Origin: an uncultured Prevotella sp.
GTDB lineage: Bacteria; Bacteroidota; Bacteroidia; Bacteroidales; Bacteroidaceae
Length of the DNA: 7,417 bases
Direction of reading: 5' to 3'
Assembly (NCBI GenBank): GCA_937877595.1
Contig: CALFIY010000021.1
Location: 1-7,417 of the forward strand
The notes below the pieces were generated by a model, which was given only the letters and a program-made list of their open reading frames with translations, did no database searches and was not told the DNA's origin. Positions 1 to 6,480 of this stretch are shown piece after piece (the first letter of the stretch is position 1; each line of letters starts with the position of its first letter). Made by a program: the position numbers and the translations under genes.

Positions 1-570
1 CAGCGTGCTCTCATATCGCCAGTAGAGCCCCTCTCCTTCGGCTGCCGCCTGGCCGTCATGGCGCGCAGCGACACGCTTCTCGCCAGCCACGCATGCCACG
101 AGAGGTTCCTGGAAGCAGCGCACGATTTCGCGTATGCACTCCCTGTTGAGCATCGTATTGGCATCGGTCATCACGGTTATCTCACTCTCTACGAGCGAAA
201 GCCCATGGTTGAGCGCCGCAGTCTTTCCGCGCCTCTCTGGCGAGAACACTACCTCAACGCCGTCGTATTCGGCAAGCCGCAGATTGGTGTCGTCGGTAGA
301 GCCGTCAGTGACCCACATCACGTGCAACTTCGGATAGTCCAGTTCGAGCGTGTTGGCCATCTTCTCAGCAACCACGTCCTGCTCGTTGTAGGCGCATATC
401 ATCAGTGTCACCTCCGGCAGTTCACTGTCGGCAGGCAACACGGGCGCCATGCGCCGCCCCTTTATCGCACGCTTCACCTGCAGCACTATCCACAGCAGTA
501 TACCATAGCCTATGTAGGTGTAGAACACCAGAAACAGGCATATCCAGAACAGTACTTTCAGTGTTGTCAT
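1..570 (-). CDS. Family 2 glycosyltransferase, membrane-anchored; C-terminal part outside the window
   Basis: The ATG is at 568-570 and the frame stays open for 190 codons to the left edge, so only the N-terminal part is visible. Residues 6-30 form a strongly hydrophobic membrane segment, followed by a basic linker (31-42). A GT-A fold then begins: CAYNEQD at 59-65, VTDGSTDD at 87-94 (nucleotide-sugar-binding Asp), RRGKTAALNHG at 113-123, and TDAN at 135-138 in the position of the DxD metal site. GAEKR-like VAGEKRVAAR follows at 161-170. This order is typical of processive or exopolysaccharide-type GT2 enzymes that transfer sugar from a nucleotide sugar at the inner membrane. The acceptor cannot be inferred. 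The start lies 10 bases after the RNase G stop, so cotranscription is likely. Family confidence is high; the specific product is unknown because the acceptor region and any C-terminal membrane helices are missing. Confidence 0.9.
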   Translation of the reverse strand, partial: MTTLKVLFWICLFLVFYTYIGYGILLWIVLQVKRAIKGRRMAPVLPADSELPEVTLMICAYNEQDVVAEKMANTLELDYPKLHVMWVTDGSTDDTNLRLAEYDGVEVVFSPERRGKTAALNHGLSLVESEITVMTDANTMLNRECIREIVRCFQEPLVACVAGEKRVAARHDGQAAAEGEGLYWRYESTL

Positions 571-580
571 TGTGGGTGTA

Positions 581-2158
581 TTATTGTTGACTTTCTATTT
601 CTTCCTGCATGTCGATAAACTGGCGGTTCTTGTCGTAGAACTCATACTGCAGGAAAGCCAGTTTCTGCGACGGGATGACGCGCACGCCCCAGCCGTAATT
701 CATCTGCCAGCGGCGCTTCAGCGAGAAGACGCCCTGATTGATGTATGCTGCTACGTAGGGATGCACGTGGAGCGAGAACTGCTTTATACCTATCTTGTTG
801 ACAAGGCGGTCAATTTTGCTCTCGAGTTGGTCGGTGAAAAGGATTGACGATTTGATTTTTCCTTTTCCGAAACAGGTAGGACATTCTTCCTCTACGTTTA
901 CGTCCATTGCCGGGCGCACTCGCTGGCGCGTGATTTGCATCAGGCCGAACTTTGAAAGCGGCAGGATGTTGTGGCGCGCGCGGTCTTTCTGCATGTTCTT
1001 GCACATGCGCTCATAGAGCATCTGCCGGTCTTCGGCAAGATTCATGTCGATAAAGTCCACCACAATGATGCCGCCCATGTCGCGCAGTCGCAACTGGCGC
1101 GCCAGTTCGTCGGCAGCGCCGAGGTTTACTTCAAGCGCGTTTGCCTCCTGTCCGTTTTCGGGACGCGTGCGGTTGCCGCTGTTCACGTCGACTACATGCA
1201 TTGCCTCCGTATGCTGAATGATGAGATAGGCACCACGCTTGTAGTTGACAGTGCGTCCGAACGACGACTTGATCTGCTTTGTGACGTTGAAATTGTCGAA
1301 GATAGGTACTTGTCCGCTATATTGCTTCACGATGTTCTGCTTGTCGGGCGCGATGAGCGCGATATAGTCTTTTATCTGCTGACATATCTCTTCATCGTTG
1401 ACATATATGCCATCGTATGTCGGGTCGAACAGGTCGCGCAGCATGGCTACGGCCCGCCCTGTCTCCTCATACACCTGCTGCGGAGCCTTTGTGACTTTCT
1501 GCACGCGCTGCAGTGTGTCGTCCCAGCGCTTTAGGAGAACTTTCATTTCGGCATCAAGTTCTGCTACGCGCTTTCCCTCGGCAGAGGTGCGCACTATTAC
1601 TCCGAAATTCTTCGGCTTGATGCTCTGTACTAATTGTTTCAGACGTGTACGTTCTTCGCCTTTCTTTATCTTCGACGACACCGACACCTTGTCCTGGAAG
1701 GGCAGCAAAACCATGTAGCGCCCCGGGAAACTAATGTCGCACGTCAGTCGCGGTCCCTTGGTAGAGATGGGTTCCTTCACCACCTGCACCAGCACCTCCT
1801 GCCCCTGTTTCAGCGTTGTCTGCACGCTGCCGTCCTTGGGCAGGTCGGGCAGCCTTGTAGCCTTGGCAAATGGCAAGAGACGGCGGCGGTCGCTTTGTAC
1901 CTGTTTGAGATATTTCTCGTAAGAACTGAATTGAGTGCCGAGATCGAGATAATGCAGGAAAGCGTCGCGCTCTGAGCCCACCTCAACGAAGCATGCATTC
2001 AGTCCCGGCATTAGTTTGCGCACTCTGCCGAGATAGATGTTGCCCACGGAGAATGATGCCTCGCGCTTCTCGTTCTGGTATTCCACCAGGTTCTTGTCTT
2101 CGAGCAGCGCAATGGATATCTCCTTCGGTTGGACATCGATGATTACTTCACTCGTCAT
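581..2158 (-). CDS. rng: Ribonuclease G (RNase E/G family)
   Basis: This encodes 525 residues of a single-strand endoribonuclease that in characterised bacteria matures 16S rRNA 5' ends and cleaves mRNA. Visible parts: an N-terminal segment (MTSEVIIDVQPKEISIALLE), an S1 RNA-binding domain from about 38 to 140 (GNIYLGRV; DAFLHYLDLG at 65-74), the 5'-sensor/RNase H-like region, and the catalytic core. The Mg-binding aspartates expected from E. coli RNase E are D324 in HVVDVNSG and D368 in VVDFIDM. The Zn-link cysteines are C426 and C429 in CPTC. The C-terminal small domain follows; there is no long RNase E-type scaffold, so RNase G is the better name. Length fits Bacteroidetes members, slightly longer than the roughly 490 residues of E. 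coli. The ATG at 2156-2158 was chosen because family homology begins there; an upstream in-frame ATG at 2251 would add 31 residues that lie inside a leader hairpin. Confidence 0.96.
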   Translation of the reverse strand: MTSEVIIDVQPKEISIALLEDKNLVEYQNEKREASFSVGNIYLGRVRKLMPGLNACFVEVGSERDAFLHYLDLGTQFSSYEKYLKQVQSDRRRLLPFAKATRLPDLPKDGSVQTTLKQGQEVLVQVVKEPISTKGPRLTCDISFPGRYMVLLPFQDKVSVSSKIKKGEERTRLKQLVQSIKPKNFGVIVRTSAEGKRVAELDAEMKVLLKRWDDTLQRVQKVTKAPQQVYEETGRAVAMLRDLFDPTYDGIYVNDEEICQQIKDYIALIAPDKQNIVKQYSGQVPIFDNFNVTKQIKSSFGRTVNYKRGAYLIIQHTEAMHVVDVNSGNRTRPENGQEANALEVNLGAADELARQLRLRDMGGIIVVDFIDMNLAEDRQMLYERMCKNMQKDRARHNILPLSKFGLMQITRQRVRPAMDVNVEEECPTCFGKGKIKSSILFTDQLESKIDRLVNKIGIKQFSLHVHPYVAAYINQGVFSLKRRWQMNYGWGVRVIPSQKLAFLQYEFYDKNRQFIDMQEEIESQQ

Positions 2159-2195
2159 GTGATTATCTTTTTTCTTGGTTACGTTTCCAATAGTA

Positions 2196-2248
2196 AAAGG
2201 GTGTGCCGCGTCACCCCATATAACGGGGATCCCCTGGCACACTCCTTT
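2196..2248 (-). promoter_or_regulatory. Strong hairpin in the RNase G leader (attenuator-like)
   Basis: The arms 2196-2207 (AAAGGGTGTGCC) and 2236-2248 (GGCACACTCCTTT) pair over 12 bp with one bulged base at 2243. A nested CCCC (2214-2217) / GGGG (2225-2228) stem with a 7-base loop sits inside. On the transcript strand the outer stem is followed by UUUUACU, a weak U-tract, then 37 bases to the RNase G start codon. It could be a leaky terminator after the small basic protein gene, or a leader element through which RNase G controls its own mRNA, as the 5' UTR of E. coli rne does for RNase E. The sequence does not decide between these. No TAnnTTTG promoter was found between the hairpin and HU. 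Confidence 0.5.
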
Positions 2249-2284
2249 CATTACTTCATTTAATCTTGATTTCTAAAGAGCAGT

Positions 2285-2374
2285 TTACTTGCTCTTATGG
2301 CGATTCTTGCGCAGGCGCTTCTTGCGCTTGTGGGTTGCCATCTTGTGACCCTTCTTTTTCTTTCCGTTTGGCAT
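2285..2374 (-). CDS. 29-residue basic protein, bS22/mS38-like (AURKAIP1/COX24 domain) small ribosomal protein candidate
   Basis: ATG at 2372-2374, stop TAA at 2285-2287. The product starts MPNGKKKKGHKMATHK and continues RKKRLRKNRHKSK; it has 15 Lys/Arg and 3 His in 29 residues and no acidic residue. The pattern K-R-K-K-R-L-R-K-N-R-H resembles the COX24/AURKAIP1 tail found in mitochondrial mS38 and in the tiny actinobacterial 30S protein bS22; small proteins of this annotation are known in Bacteroidetes. Role inferred: an rRNA-binding peptide of the ribosome. Relation to bL38, a novel protein reported in the Flavobacterium johnsoniae ribosome, is an open alternative. It lies 52 bases after HU and 126 bases before RNase G in the same direction, and is short enough to be missed by gene callers. 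Being a real gene is likely; ribosomal membership is inference. Confidence 0.8.
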   Translation of the reverse strand: MPNGKKKKGHKMATHKRKKRLRKNRHKSK

Positions 2375-2426
2375 AGTGATAAATTATATATACATTGACT
2401 TTAATAAACTGTCGGTTGTCCTGACA

Positions 2427-2702
2427 TTACTTCATCTTGGCAACAAAACTTTTTGCAGGCTTGAAAGCGGGGAAGTCATGGGCCTCAATGACGAGGGTTG
2501 TATTCTTTGAAATGTTGCGGGCTGTCTTCTGCGCACGATGCTTGATGGTGAACGTGCCGAAGCCACGCAGATAGACGTTTTCCCTCTGAACAGCCATGCT
2601 CTGGCGGATTTCTTCCATAAATGCCTCAACAGTGGCAGAAACGTCGCGCTTGGGCAGGCCGGTGTCCTCCACAATCTTGTTGATGATGTCTGCTTTTGTC
2701 AT
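2427..2702 (-). CDS. hup: HU-family DNA-binding protein
   Basis: This encodes 91 residues, the standard HU length. It forms a dimer that bends and compacts DNA in the nucleoid. The N-terminal helices (MTKADIINKIVEDTG; VEAFMEEIRQ) give the dimer core. The beta-arm begins after VYLRGFGTF (43-51) and has KHRAQKTARN at 54-63, with a C-terminal PAFKPAKSFV. At the arm tip the residues are RNISKNT (62-68): the intercalating proline of the canonical RNPxTG loop is replaced by I64. To my knowledge this form is usual in Bacteroidetes HU proteins. The start at 2700-2702 is preferred over an in-frame ATG at 2717 because the family begins at MTKADI; the extra five codons are AT-rich leader. It heads the colinear group HU, small basic protein, RNase G, glycosyltransferase. 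Confidence 0.95.
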   Translation of the reverse strand: MTKADIINKIVEDTGLPKRDVSATVEAFMEEIRQSMAVQRENVYLRGFGTFTIKHRAQKTARNISKNTTLVIEAHDFPAFKPAKSFVAKMK

Positions 2703-2743
2703 TTTTATTTTATACAATTTTTTTAGTTTTCATTTTCGGACTG

Positions 2744-2775
2744 CAAAATTACTGATTTTCAACATGAAACAGAAA
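2744..2775 (-). promoter_or_regulatory. Bacteroidetes-type promoter of HU
   Basis: On the minus strand 2744-2751 reads TAATTTTG, an exact TAnnTTTG -7 box. An imperfect -33 box, TTTC at 2772-2775, lies 20 bases upstream. Transcription would start near 2737-2740, giving a leader of about 35 bases before the HU ATG. Upstream, 2786-2802 is T8-C-A8, an A/T tract that may act like an UP element. The -7 box is good; the -33 box is weak. Confidence 0.55.
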
Positions 2776-2785
2776 TTTCTCAGCG

Positions 2786-2802
2786 TTTTTTTTCAAAAAA
2801 AA
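2786..2802. repeat. Symmetric T8-C-A8 tract
   Basis: Eight T, one C and eight A form a perfect inverted repeat with a one-base centre. It sits just upstream of the probable HU -33 region and about 70 bases after the ribE stop. It may bend DNA or assist polymerase binding. It is not a good terminator because there is no GC stem, although the T run on the minus strand could aid termination of ribE transcripts. Confidence 0.5.
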
Positions 2803-2845
2803 TGTATTTACAGCCGCTGCTACACCTTATTAATATATTAGAGGA

Positions 2846-2873
2846 GTGAGGGGTGAGGGGCAAGGGGTGAGAG
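2846..2873. repeat. Four-copy heptamer repeat (GTGAGGG-like) abutting the ribE stop
   Basis: The units are GTGAGGG (2846-2852), GTGAGGG (2853-2859), GCAAGGG (2860-2866) and GTGAGAG (2867-2873). The array ends on the base next to the ribE stop codon at 2874-2876. The plus strand has three runs of four G plus a GG, so a G-quadruplex is possible on that strand; the ribE transcript carries the C-rich complement. Copy number may vary by slippage. Confidence 0.75.
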
Positions 2874-3482
2874 TTATTTTCCCTCTATCTGGTGCAGGCG
2901 CGCTATGTACTTGCCGATAATGTCAAACTCGATGTTTACCACGCTGCCCACACGTATATCGCAGAAGTTGGTATGTTCTAACGTATACGGGATGATGGCC
3001 ACTTGGAAGGTGTTCTCTGTCGGATTGCACACGGTGAGAGAAACGCCGTTTACCGTTACCGAGCCTTTGTCGACGGTGAAGTAGCCGCGCCGTGCCATTT
3101 CCGGCGTGGCGTCATATTCAAACGTGAAGTACGCAGAGCCGTCGGCGTCGTCCATTGCTGTGCAGCGCGCCGTCTGGTCTACATGTCCCTGCACGATGTG
3201 ACCGTCCAGACGGCCGTTCATAAGCATGCTACGCTCCACGTTGACCTTGTCGCCCACTTTCAGCAGACCGATATTCGAGCGCTGCAGGGTTTCAAGCATC
3301 GCCGTAACGGTGTAGGTGCCGTTTTCTATGCGGACCACGGTAAGGCAGACGCCATTATGCGCCACGCTCTGGTCGATACTGAGTTCGTCGACAAACGAGC
3401 AGCGCAGCGTAAGGTCGACATTCTCCCTGTCGTGACGAATATCCACCACGGTAGCAAACTCTTCTATAATTCCGGAAAACAT
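2874..3482 (-). CDS. ribE: Riboflavin synthase alpha subunit
   Basis: This encodes 202 residues, the usual length, and catalyses dismutation of two 6,7-dimethyl-8-ribityllumazines to riboflavin, the last step of the pathway, as a cytosolic homotrimer. Two homologous lumazine-binding barrels are visible. The N-terminal barrel (about 1-95) starts MFSGIIEE with the conserved F2 and has SVAHNGVCLTV (S39, C46). The C-terminal barrel (about 96-190) has HIVQGHVD (H100) and GSVTVNGVSLTV (S141, T143), ending near EFDIIGKY. These correspond to conserved E. coli active-site residues (F2, S41, C48, H102, S146). No other riboflavin gene is in the window. The start codon is 3480-3482. A clear TAnnTTTG promoter was not found upstream; expression may come from inside the unusual 3483-3700 segment or by read-through from the sensor gene. 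Confidence 0.97.
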   Translation of the reverse strand: MFSGIIEEFATVVDIRHDRENVDLTLRCSFVDELSIDQSVAHNGVCLTVVRIENGTYTVTAMLETLQRSNIGLLKVGDKVNVERSMLMNGRLDGHIVQGHVDQTARCTAMDDADGSAYFTFEYDATPEMARRGYFTVDKGSVTVNGVSLTVCNPTENTFQVAIIPYTLEHTNFCDIRVGSVVNIEFDIIGKYIARLHQIEGK

Positions 3483-3505
3483 AATAATATAAAGGTTTTA
3501 AAAAA

Positions 3506-3688
3506 GGCCGTACCAGGGATGTGATGAAAACTCCTTTTTTATAAGATTAGAGTGCTCTCTTCCGTTGTAATCCACCGGTGCTCTCACGAGTGCTCCTTCA
3601 GGGAAGTTGTGTGGCCCGCCATTGGCAAGAGTAGTTGACTCTGGTTTTCATTTAATTTGATGAGTATCCCGATCGAACTGGTACGGCC
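3506..3688 (-). repeat. Segment framed by an 11-bp perfect inverted repeat, upstream of ribE
   Basis: The arms are GGCCGTACCAG at 3506-3516 and CTGGTACGGCC at 3678-3688, separated by 161 bases. On the minus strand the second arm is followed by six T, so a transcript would look like a terminator stem with a very large loop. The first arm starts 12 bases after the sensor gene stop. Inside, GTGCTCTC occurs twice (near 3551 and 3580), with a third partial copy, and short hairpins such as AGAGT-CAACT-ACTCT are possible. The minus frame 3498-3647 is open for 49 codons (with NFPEGALVRAPVDYN) but lacks an ATG. It could be a structured leader of ribE, an interspersed intergenic element, or a terminator with an insertion in its loop. 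The arms are certain; the meaning is not. Confidence 0.55.
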
Positions 3689-3700
3689 CGTATCTTGTTG

Positions 3701-6427
3701 TTATTCTATTATCTCAAAATCGTCTGTGACTTCTGTTGCAGGGCTCTCCTCTCCCACTGCATTGTTCTCTTCCAGCACTTCCACCGTCTCCTCCGTCTCT
3801 GCTGCGGCATTTTCAGCAGCATACTGGCGCGCTATCTTTGCCTGATACCAGAATATGGCGAACAGCACTGCCGCTAAGACGATAAACAGATACACCCATA
3901 TTGCCGCTGTGGAGAGTACAGCATAAGGCGGCACCACGACATCTATCACACGCATGTCGTAGTTTTCCGGCGACTCCAACAGGAATGCCTTGACCTTGAA
4001 GCGATATGTTCCGGCAGGTATTCCTGAGAAACTGACCTGTCGCGACTTGTCTACGTTGCGCCACTCGTCGTCGTAGCCTTCGAGCATATACTGATAGTGC
4101 ACGCGGTGTTGCAACTGATAGTTGAGGGCGGCAAAACGGAACGAGAAGACACTGCCGTGGCTGGGCAGTTCCACGCGGCGCGACTCCGGCACATAATAGT
4201 CGTACGTGTCGGTGAGGCGCGGAGTCTGCAGCACATCGTCTATATAGAAGTCGGTGATGCGTAGTTTGAGCAGCGAACCGGTACTTGTCGACAGTTTTTT
4301 GCGGTCCACCACATAGTAACCGTTGATAGTGCCGAAGAGAATATTGCCGTTCGACAGACAGATGGCAGCGCCTTCGGAACACATCGTGTCGTCTACGCCG
4401 TCAAGATTGGAGAATGTAGTGAAGATGCCTTTCTTCACATCGTACGAACACAGGATGTGGTCTGTTGCAAACCAGACGTTGTTCTGCAGGTCGAAAGTAA
4501 TGCTGTGGATTTCCTCAGATGGCAGTCCGTCGGCAGCGCCGTAGTTGTTGAAAAGCCAGTTGTCGTCGGCATCCTTTCCCTTTGTGCAACTCAGTCCGCC
4601 GCCGTTTGTTCCGACCCACATGTTGCCGTTTCTGTCGCGTCGCATGCATACTATGTCGTTGCATTGCAGTCCGTCCTCGGGATTGCTCTGCGGCTGGCGC
4701 AGGCGGTCGATAGTCACCTCGTTGCCCTTGAGTTCCATTATCAGTATGCCGTCAGTGGTACCTGCCCATATCTTTCCCTCACTATCCATCTCTACGGTAC
4801 GCACCTTGAGATATGAGTTGATGGGATAGTTCTTTATCTTGTTCTTATAGTGCAGACTCTCGTAGCGTCCTGCCTTGTTCTTGCGCACTATATTTACGCC
4901 GCCGCCGTATGTGGCCACCCATATATTGCCTTTTCTGTCCTCCACTGTCTCGTAAGCACTGTTGGAACTGAGCGACATCTGGTCGCTGTCGTCGTGGCCT
5001 ATGCGTGTTATGTCGTAGCCCTCGCCCTTTGGCGTCATCTTAAACAGGCCGTAGTCTTTCGACGACACCCAGTAGTTGCCTTTCGAGTCTCTCGACATGC
5101 CATAAGGGCGCCCTATGGGGTGTCCCTCGTTGTCGTTGTTTATCTCCTTGCGGTTTCCCTCCTTGTCGAATACGAAGAGGCTGTTTTTTTTATTGCCGAG
5201 GAAGAGCAGGTGGCGCTCACGGTCGTAATACATTGCACGCACCTCGTTTTCCAGCGACGACTCTGCGCCTGGCACGAGCAGATTGCGCACTATCGTGTTC
5301 TTCAGTATTTCCAGTTTCTCCAGTCCTCGCCGACTTGTCGACTCCCAAACCACTCCCTCGTCGAGTTCGATGCTGGAGTTAACGGTGTTCGAGAGGTTCC
5401 AGGGGTTGCTGGGGTCGTTGTGGAAGTACTCCAGTTCGTCGGTCTCGCGGTTGTAGTAGCCGTAACCGCCGTGGTTGAGGCGTATCCATACGTATCCCAT
5501 CGTCTCGTTGAACATGGCGCCCTGCCCTGTAAACTCCGGAACGAGCACACGCTGCGTGTAGCGTTTCATGTCGTTCGTGTCCATGTTCAGGCGGCACACT
5601 CCGTCGCCCTTGTCTGAGTACCACAGCAGACCGTGGCTGTCCACAAAGATGCCGGTTATCTCCTCGCCCACCTCTCTCACCACTTTAGGTTCCTGTCCGT
5701 AGGCAAAGAGGACTATCTTGCCCGAGCGCGTTCCGCCGAAAACGTTGTAGCCGTTGGAATACAGGCATGCGATATCCTCGTCAAGGAAGTAGCCCTTGCG
5801 CTCCAGCGAGAGATTGCTCATATTGATGCGGTGAATTCCCTGGTTGGTCGCTGCCCAGAGGTCGCTTTGGTATCCCTCCACCACAGCGTTCACCACAAGT
5901 CCGCCAGTCATTATGTGCTGCTGGCGCAGACCGCTGCGGTCGAGCCTGAAATGATAGATGCCGGCCGCGCCGAACGATACGAGCACGTCGCCGCCTGTTG
6001 TCACCGCCAGCGGATTGTTGGTACGCAGTTCGTCCTGCTGTCCTACGCCGGCCAGCGGGTCTTCCATCTTGTCGGTCTGCCTGTTTACCACGAACACACG
6101 GCCGTCGTACATTCTCATCCACACGTTCTGCGGTTGGTCTACAGCGATGTCGATGATACGGTTGTGCATGTTGGGAATGTGGCTGGCCGTTCCCGTCTTG
6201 TAGTTGTAGAAATTGTAGCCGTCGAAGCGTGAAAGACCGTTCCACGTGGCTATCCAGATATATCCGTAATCGTCCTTTGTCATATAGGCAATGGCATTAC
6301 TTGCCAGGCCATTGTCGGTAGAATAATGCGACAAAGAGGCTTGCAACTTCTGGGCCCGCGCCGGCATGACAGTCACCGCGATGGTGAGCAGCACGAGGGC
6401 TATGCGTTTACTTAGGCTGTTAGTCAT
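3701..6427 (-). CDS. Kinase-less HTCS-like sensor: two-component-regulator propeller + Y_Y_Y protein
   Basis: 908 residues. A signal peptide (1-25, cut likely after ARA) directs export. Residues 35 to about 715 hold repeated propeller strands of the Reg_prop type: YGYIWIATWNGLSRFDG (54-70), WAATNQGIHRIN (191-202), GYVWIRLNHGGYGY (311-324), GNYWVSSKDYGLFKM (450-464), NIWVATYGGGVNIV (501-514), KIWAGTTDGILIM (552-564), NMWVGTNGGGLS (602-613), NILFGTINGYYVVD (695-708). A Y_Y_Y domain follows (about 745-834; YQYMLEGYDDEW at 778-789), then a membrane helix (about 841-862) and a 46-residue tail with 14 acidic and 2 basic residues. In hybrid two-component systems this module senses glycans in the periplasm and passes the signal to a histidine kinase, receiver and AraC-type HTH, about 1300-1450 residues in all. 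Here nothing follows the helix but the tail, and no kinase fragment lies downstream in any frame. Its role, whether signalling partner, decoy or other, is unknown. Confidence 0.88.
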   Translation of the reverse strand: MTNSLSKRIALVLLTIAVTVMPARAQKLQASLSHYSTDNGLASNAIAYMTKDDYGYIWIATWNGLSRFDGYNFYNYKTGTASHIPNMHNRIIDIAVDQPQNVWMRMYDGRVFVVNRQTDKMEDPLAGVGQQDELRTNNPLAVTTGGDVLVSFGAAGIYHFRLDRSGLRQQHIMTGGLVVNAVVEGYQSDLWAATNQGIHRINMSNLSLERKGYFLDEDIACLYSNGYNVFGGTRSGKIVLFAYGQEPKVVREVGEEITGIFVDSHGLLWYSDKGDGVCRLNMDTNDMKRYTQRVLVPEFTGQGAMFNETMGYVWIRLNHGGYGYYNRETDELEYFHNDPSNPWNLSNTVNSSIELDEGVVWESTSRRGLEKLEILKNTIVRNLLVPGAESSLENEVRAMYYDRERHLLFLGNKKNSLFVFDKEGNRKEINNDNEGHPIGRPYGMSRDSKGNYWVSSKDYGLFKMTPKGEGYDITRIGHDDSDQMSLSSNSAYETVEDRKGNIWVATYGGGVNIVRKNKAGRYESLHYKNKIKNYPINSYLKVRTVEMDSEGKIWAGTTDGILIMELKGNEVTIDRLRQPQSNPEDGLQCNDIVCMRRDRNGNMWVGTNGGGLSCTKGKDADDNWLFNNYGAADGLPSEEIHSITFDLQNNVWFATDHILCSYDVKKGIFTTFSNLDGVDDTMCSEGAAICLSNGNILFGTINGYYVVDRKKLSTSTGSLLKLRITDFYIDDVLQTPRLTDTYDYYVPESRRVELPSHGSVFSFRFAALNYQLQHRVHYQYMLEGYDDEWRNVDKSRQVSFSGIPAGTYRFKVKAFLLESPENYDMRVIDVVVPPYAVLSTAAIWVYLFIVLAAVLFAIFWYQAKIARQYAAENAAAETEETVEVLEENNAVGEESPATEVTDDFEIIE

Positions 6428-6446
6428 TGTATGAATTCACGCGGCG

Positions 6447-6480
6447 CAAAGATACAAACTATTTTTATATCTTGTCAAAA
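6447..6480 (-). promoter_or_regulatory. Promoter of the propeller sensor gene
   Basis: On the minus strand 6447-6454 is TATCTTTG, an exact TAnnTTTG -7 box, and 6476-6479 is TTTG (TTTTG over 6476-6480) as the -33 box, with 21 bases between. Transcription would start about 6440-6443, leaving a leader of only some 13-16 bases before the ATG at 6425-6427. No Shine-Dalgarno is present, as expected for Bacteroidetes. On the opposite strand TAACTTTG at 6500-6507 is another -7-like box, but it has no matching -33 box. Confidence 0.75.

Noticed and set aside
58..618. Plus-strand open frame of 186 codons opposite the glycosyltransferase
   Set aside because: It overlaps the GT2 gene and the RNase G end, and has a composition typical of an antisense frame.
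971..1534. Plus-strand open frame of 187 codons opposite RNase G
   Set aside because: Antisense shadow of a conserved gene with catalytic motifs in the other strand.
2159..2251. RNase G start at the upstream in-frame ATG (2251), adding 31 residues
   Set aside because: The extra residues do not look like the family, the region is a leader hairpin, and homology begins at the ATG at 2156-2158.
3483..3700. FMN riboswitch upstream of riboflavin synthase
   Set aside because: A CACCGGTGG word recalls one conserved block, but the other conserved blocks and the expected multi-stem order are missing.
3831..3838. TATCTTTG box on the plus strand within the sensor gene
   Set aside because: It lies in codons for the conserved region after the membrane helix, has no TTTG partner at the right spacing and no plus-strand gene after it.
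3840..3980. Frameshift removing a kinase domain from the sensor gene
   Set aside because: No kinase motif (H-box, N-box, G-boxes) is visible in any minus frame between the membrane helix and ribE.
4850..5617. Plus-strand open frame of 255 codons inside the sensor gene
   Set aside because: Antisense to a well-supported coding sequence; the translation is rich in V, A and H in the manner of an antisense frame and shows no domain.
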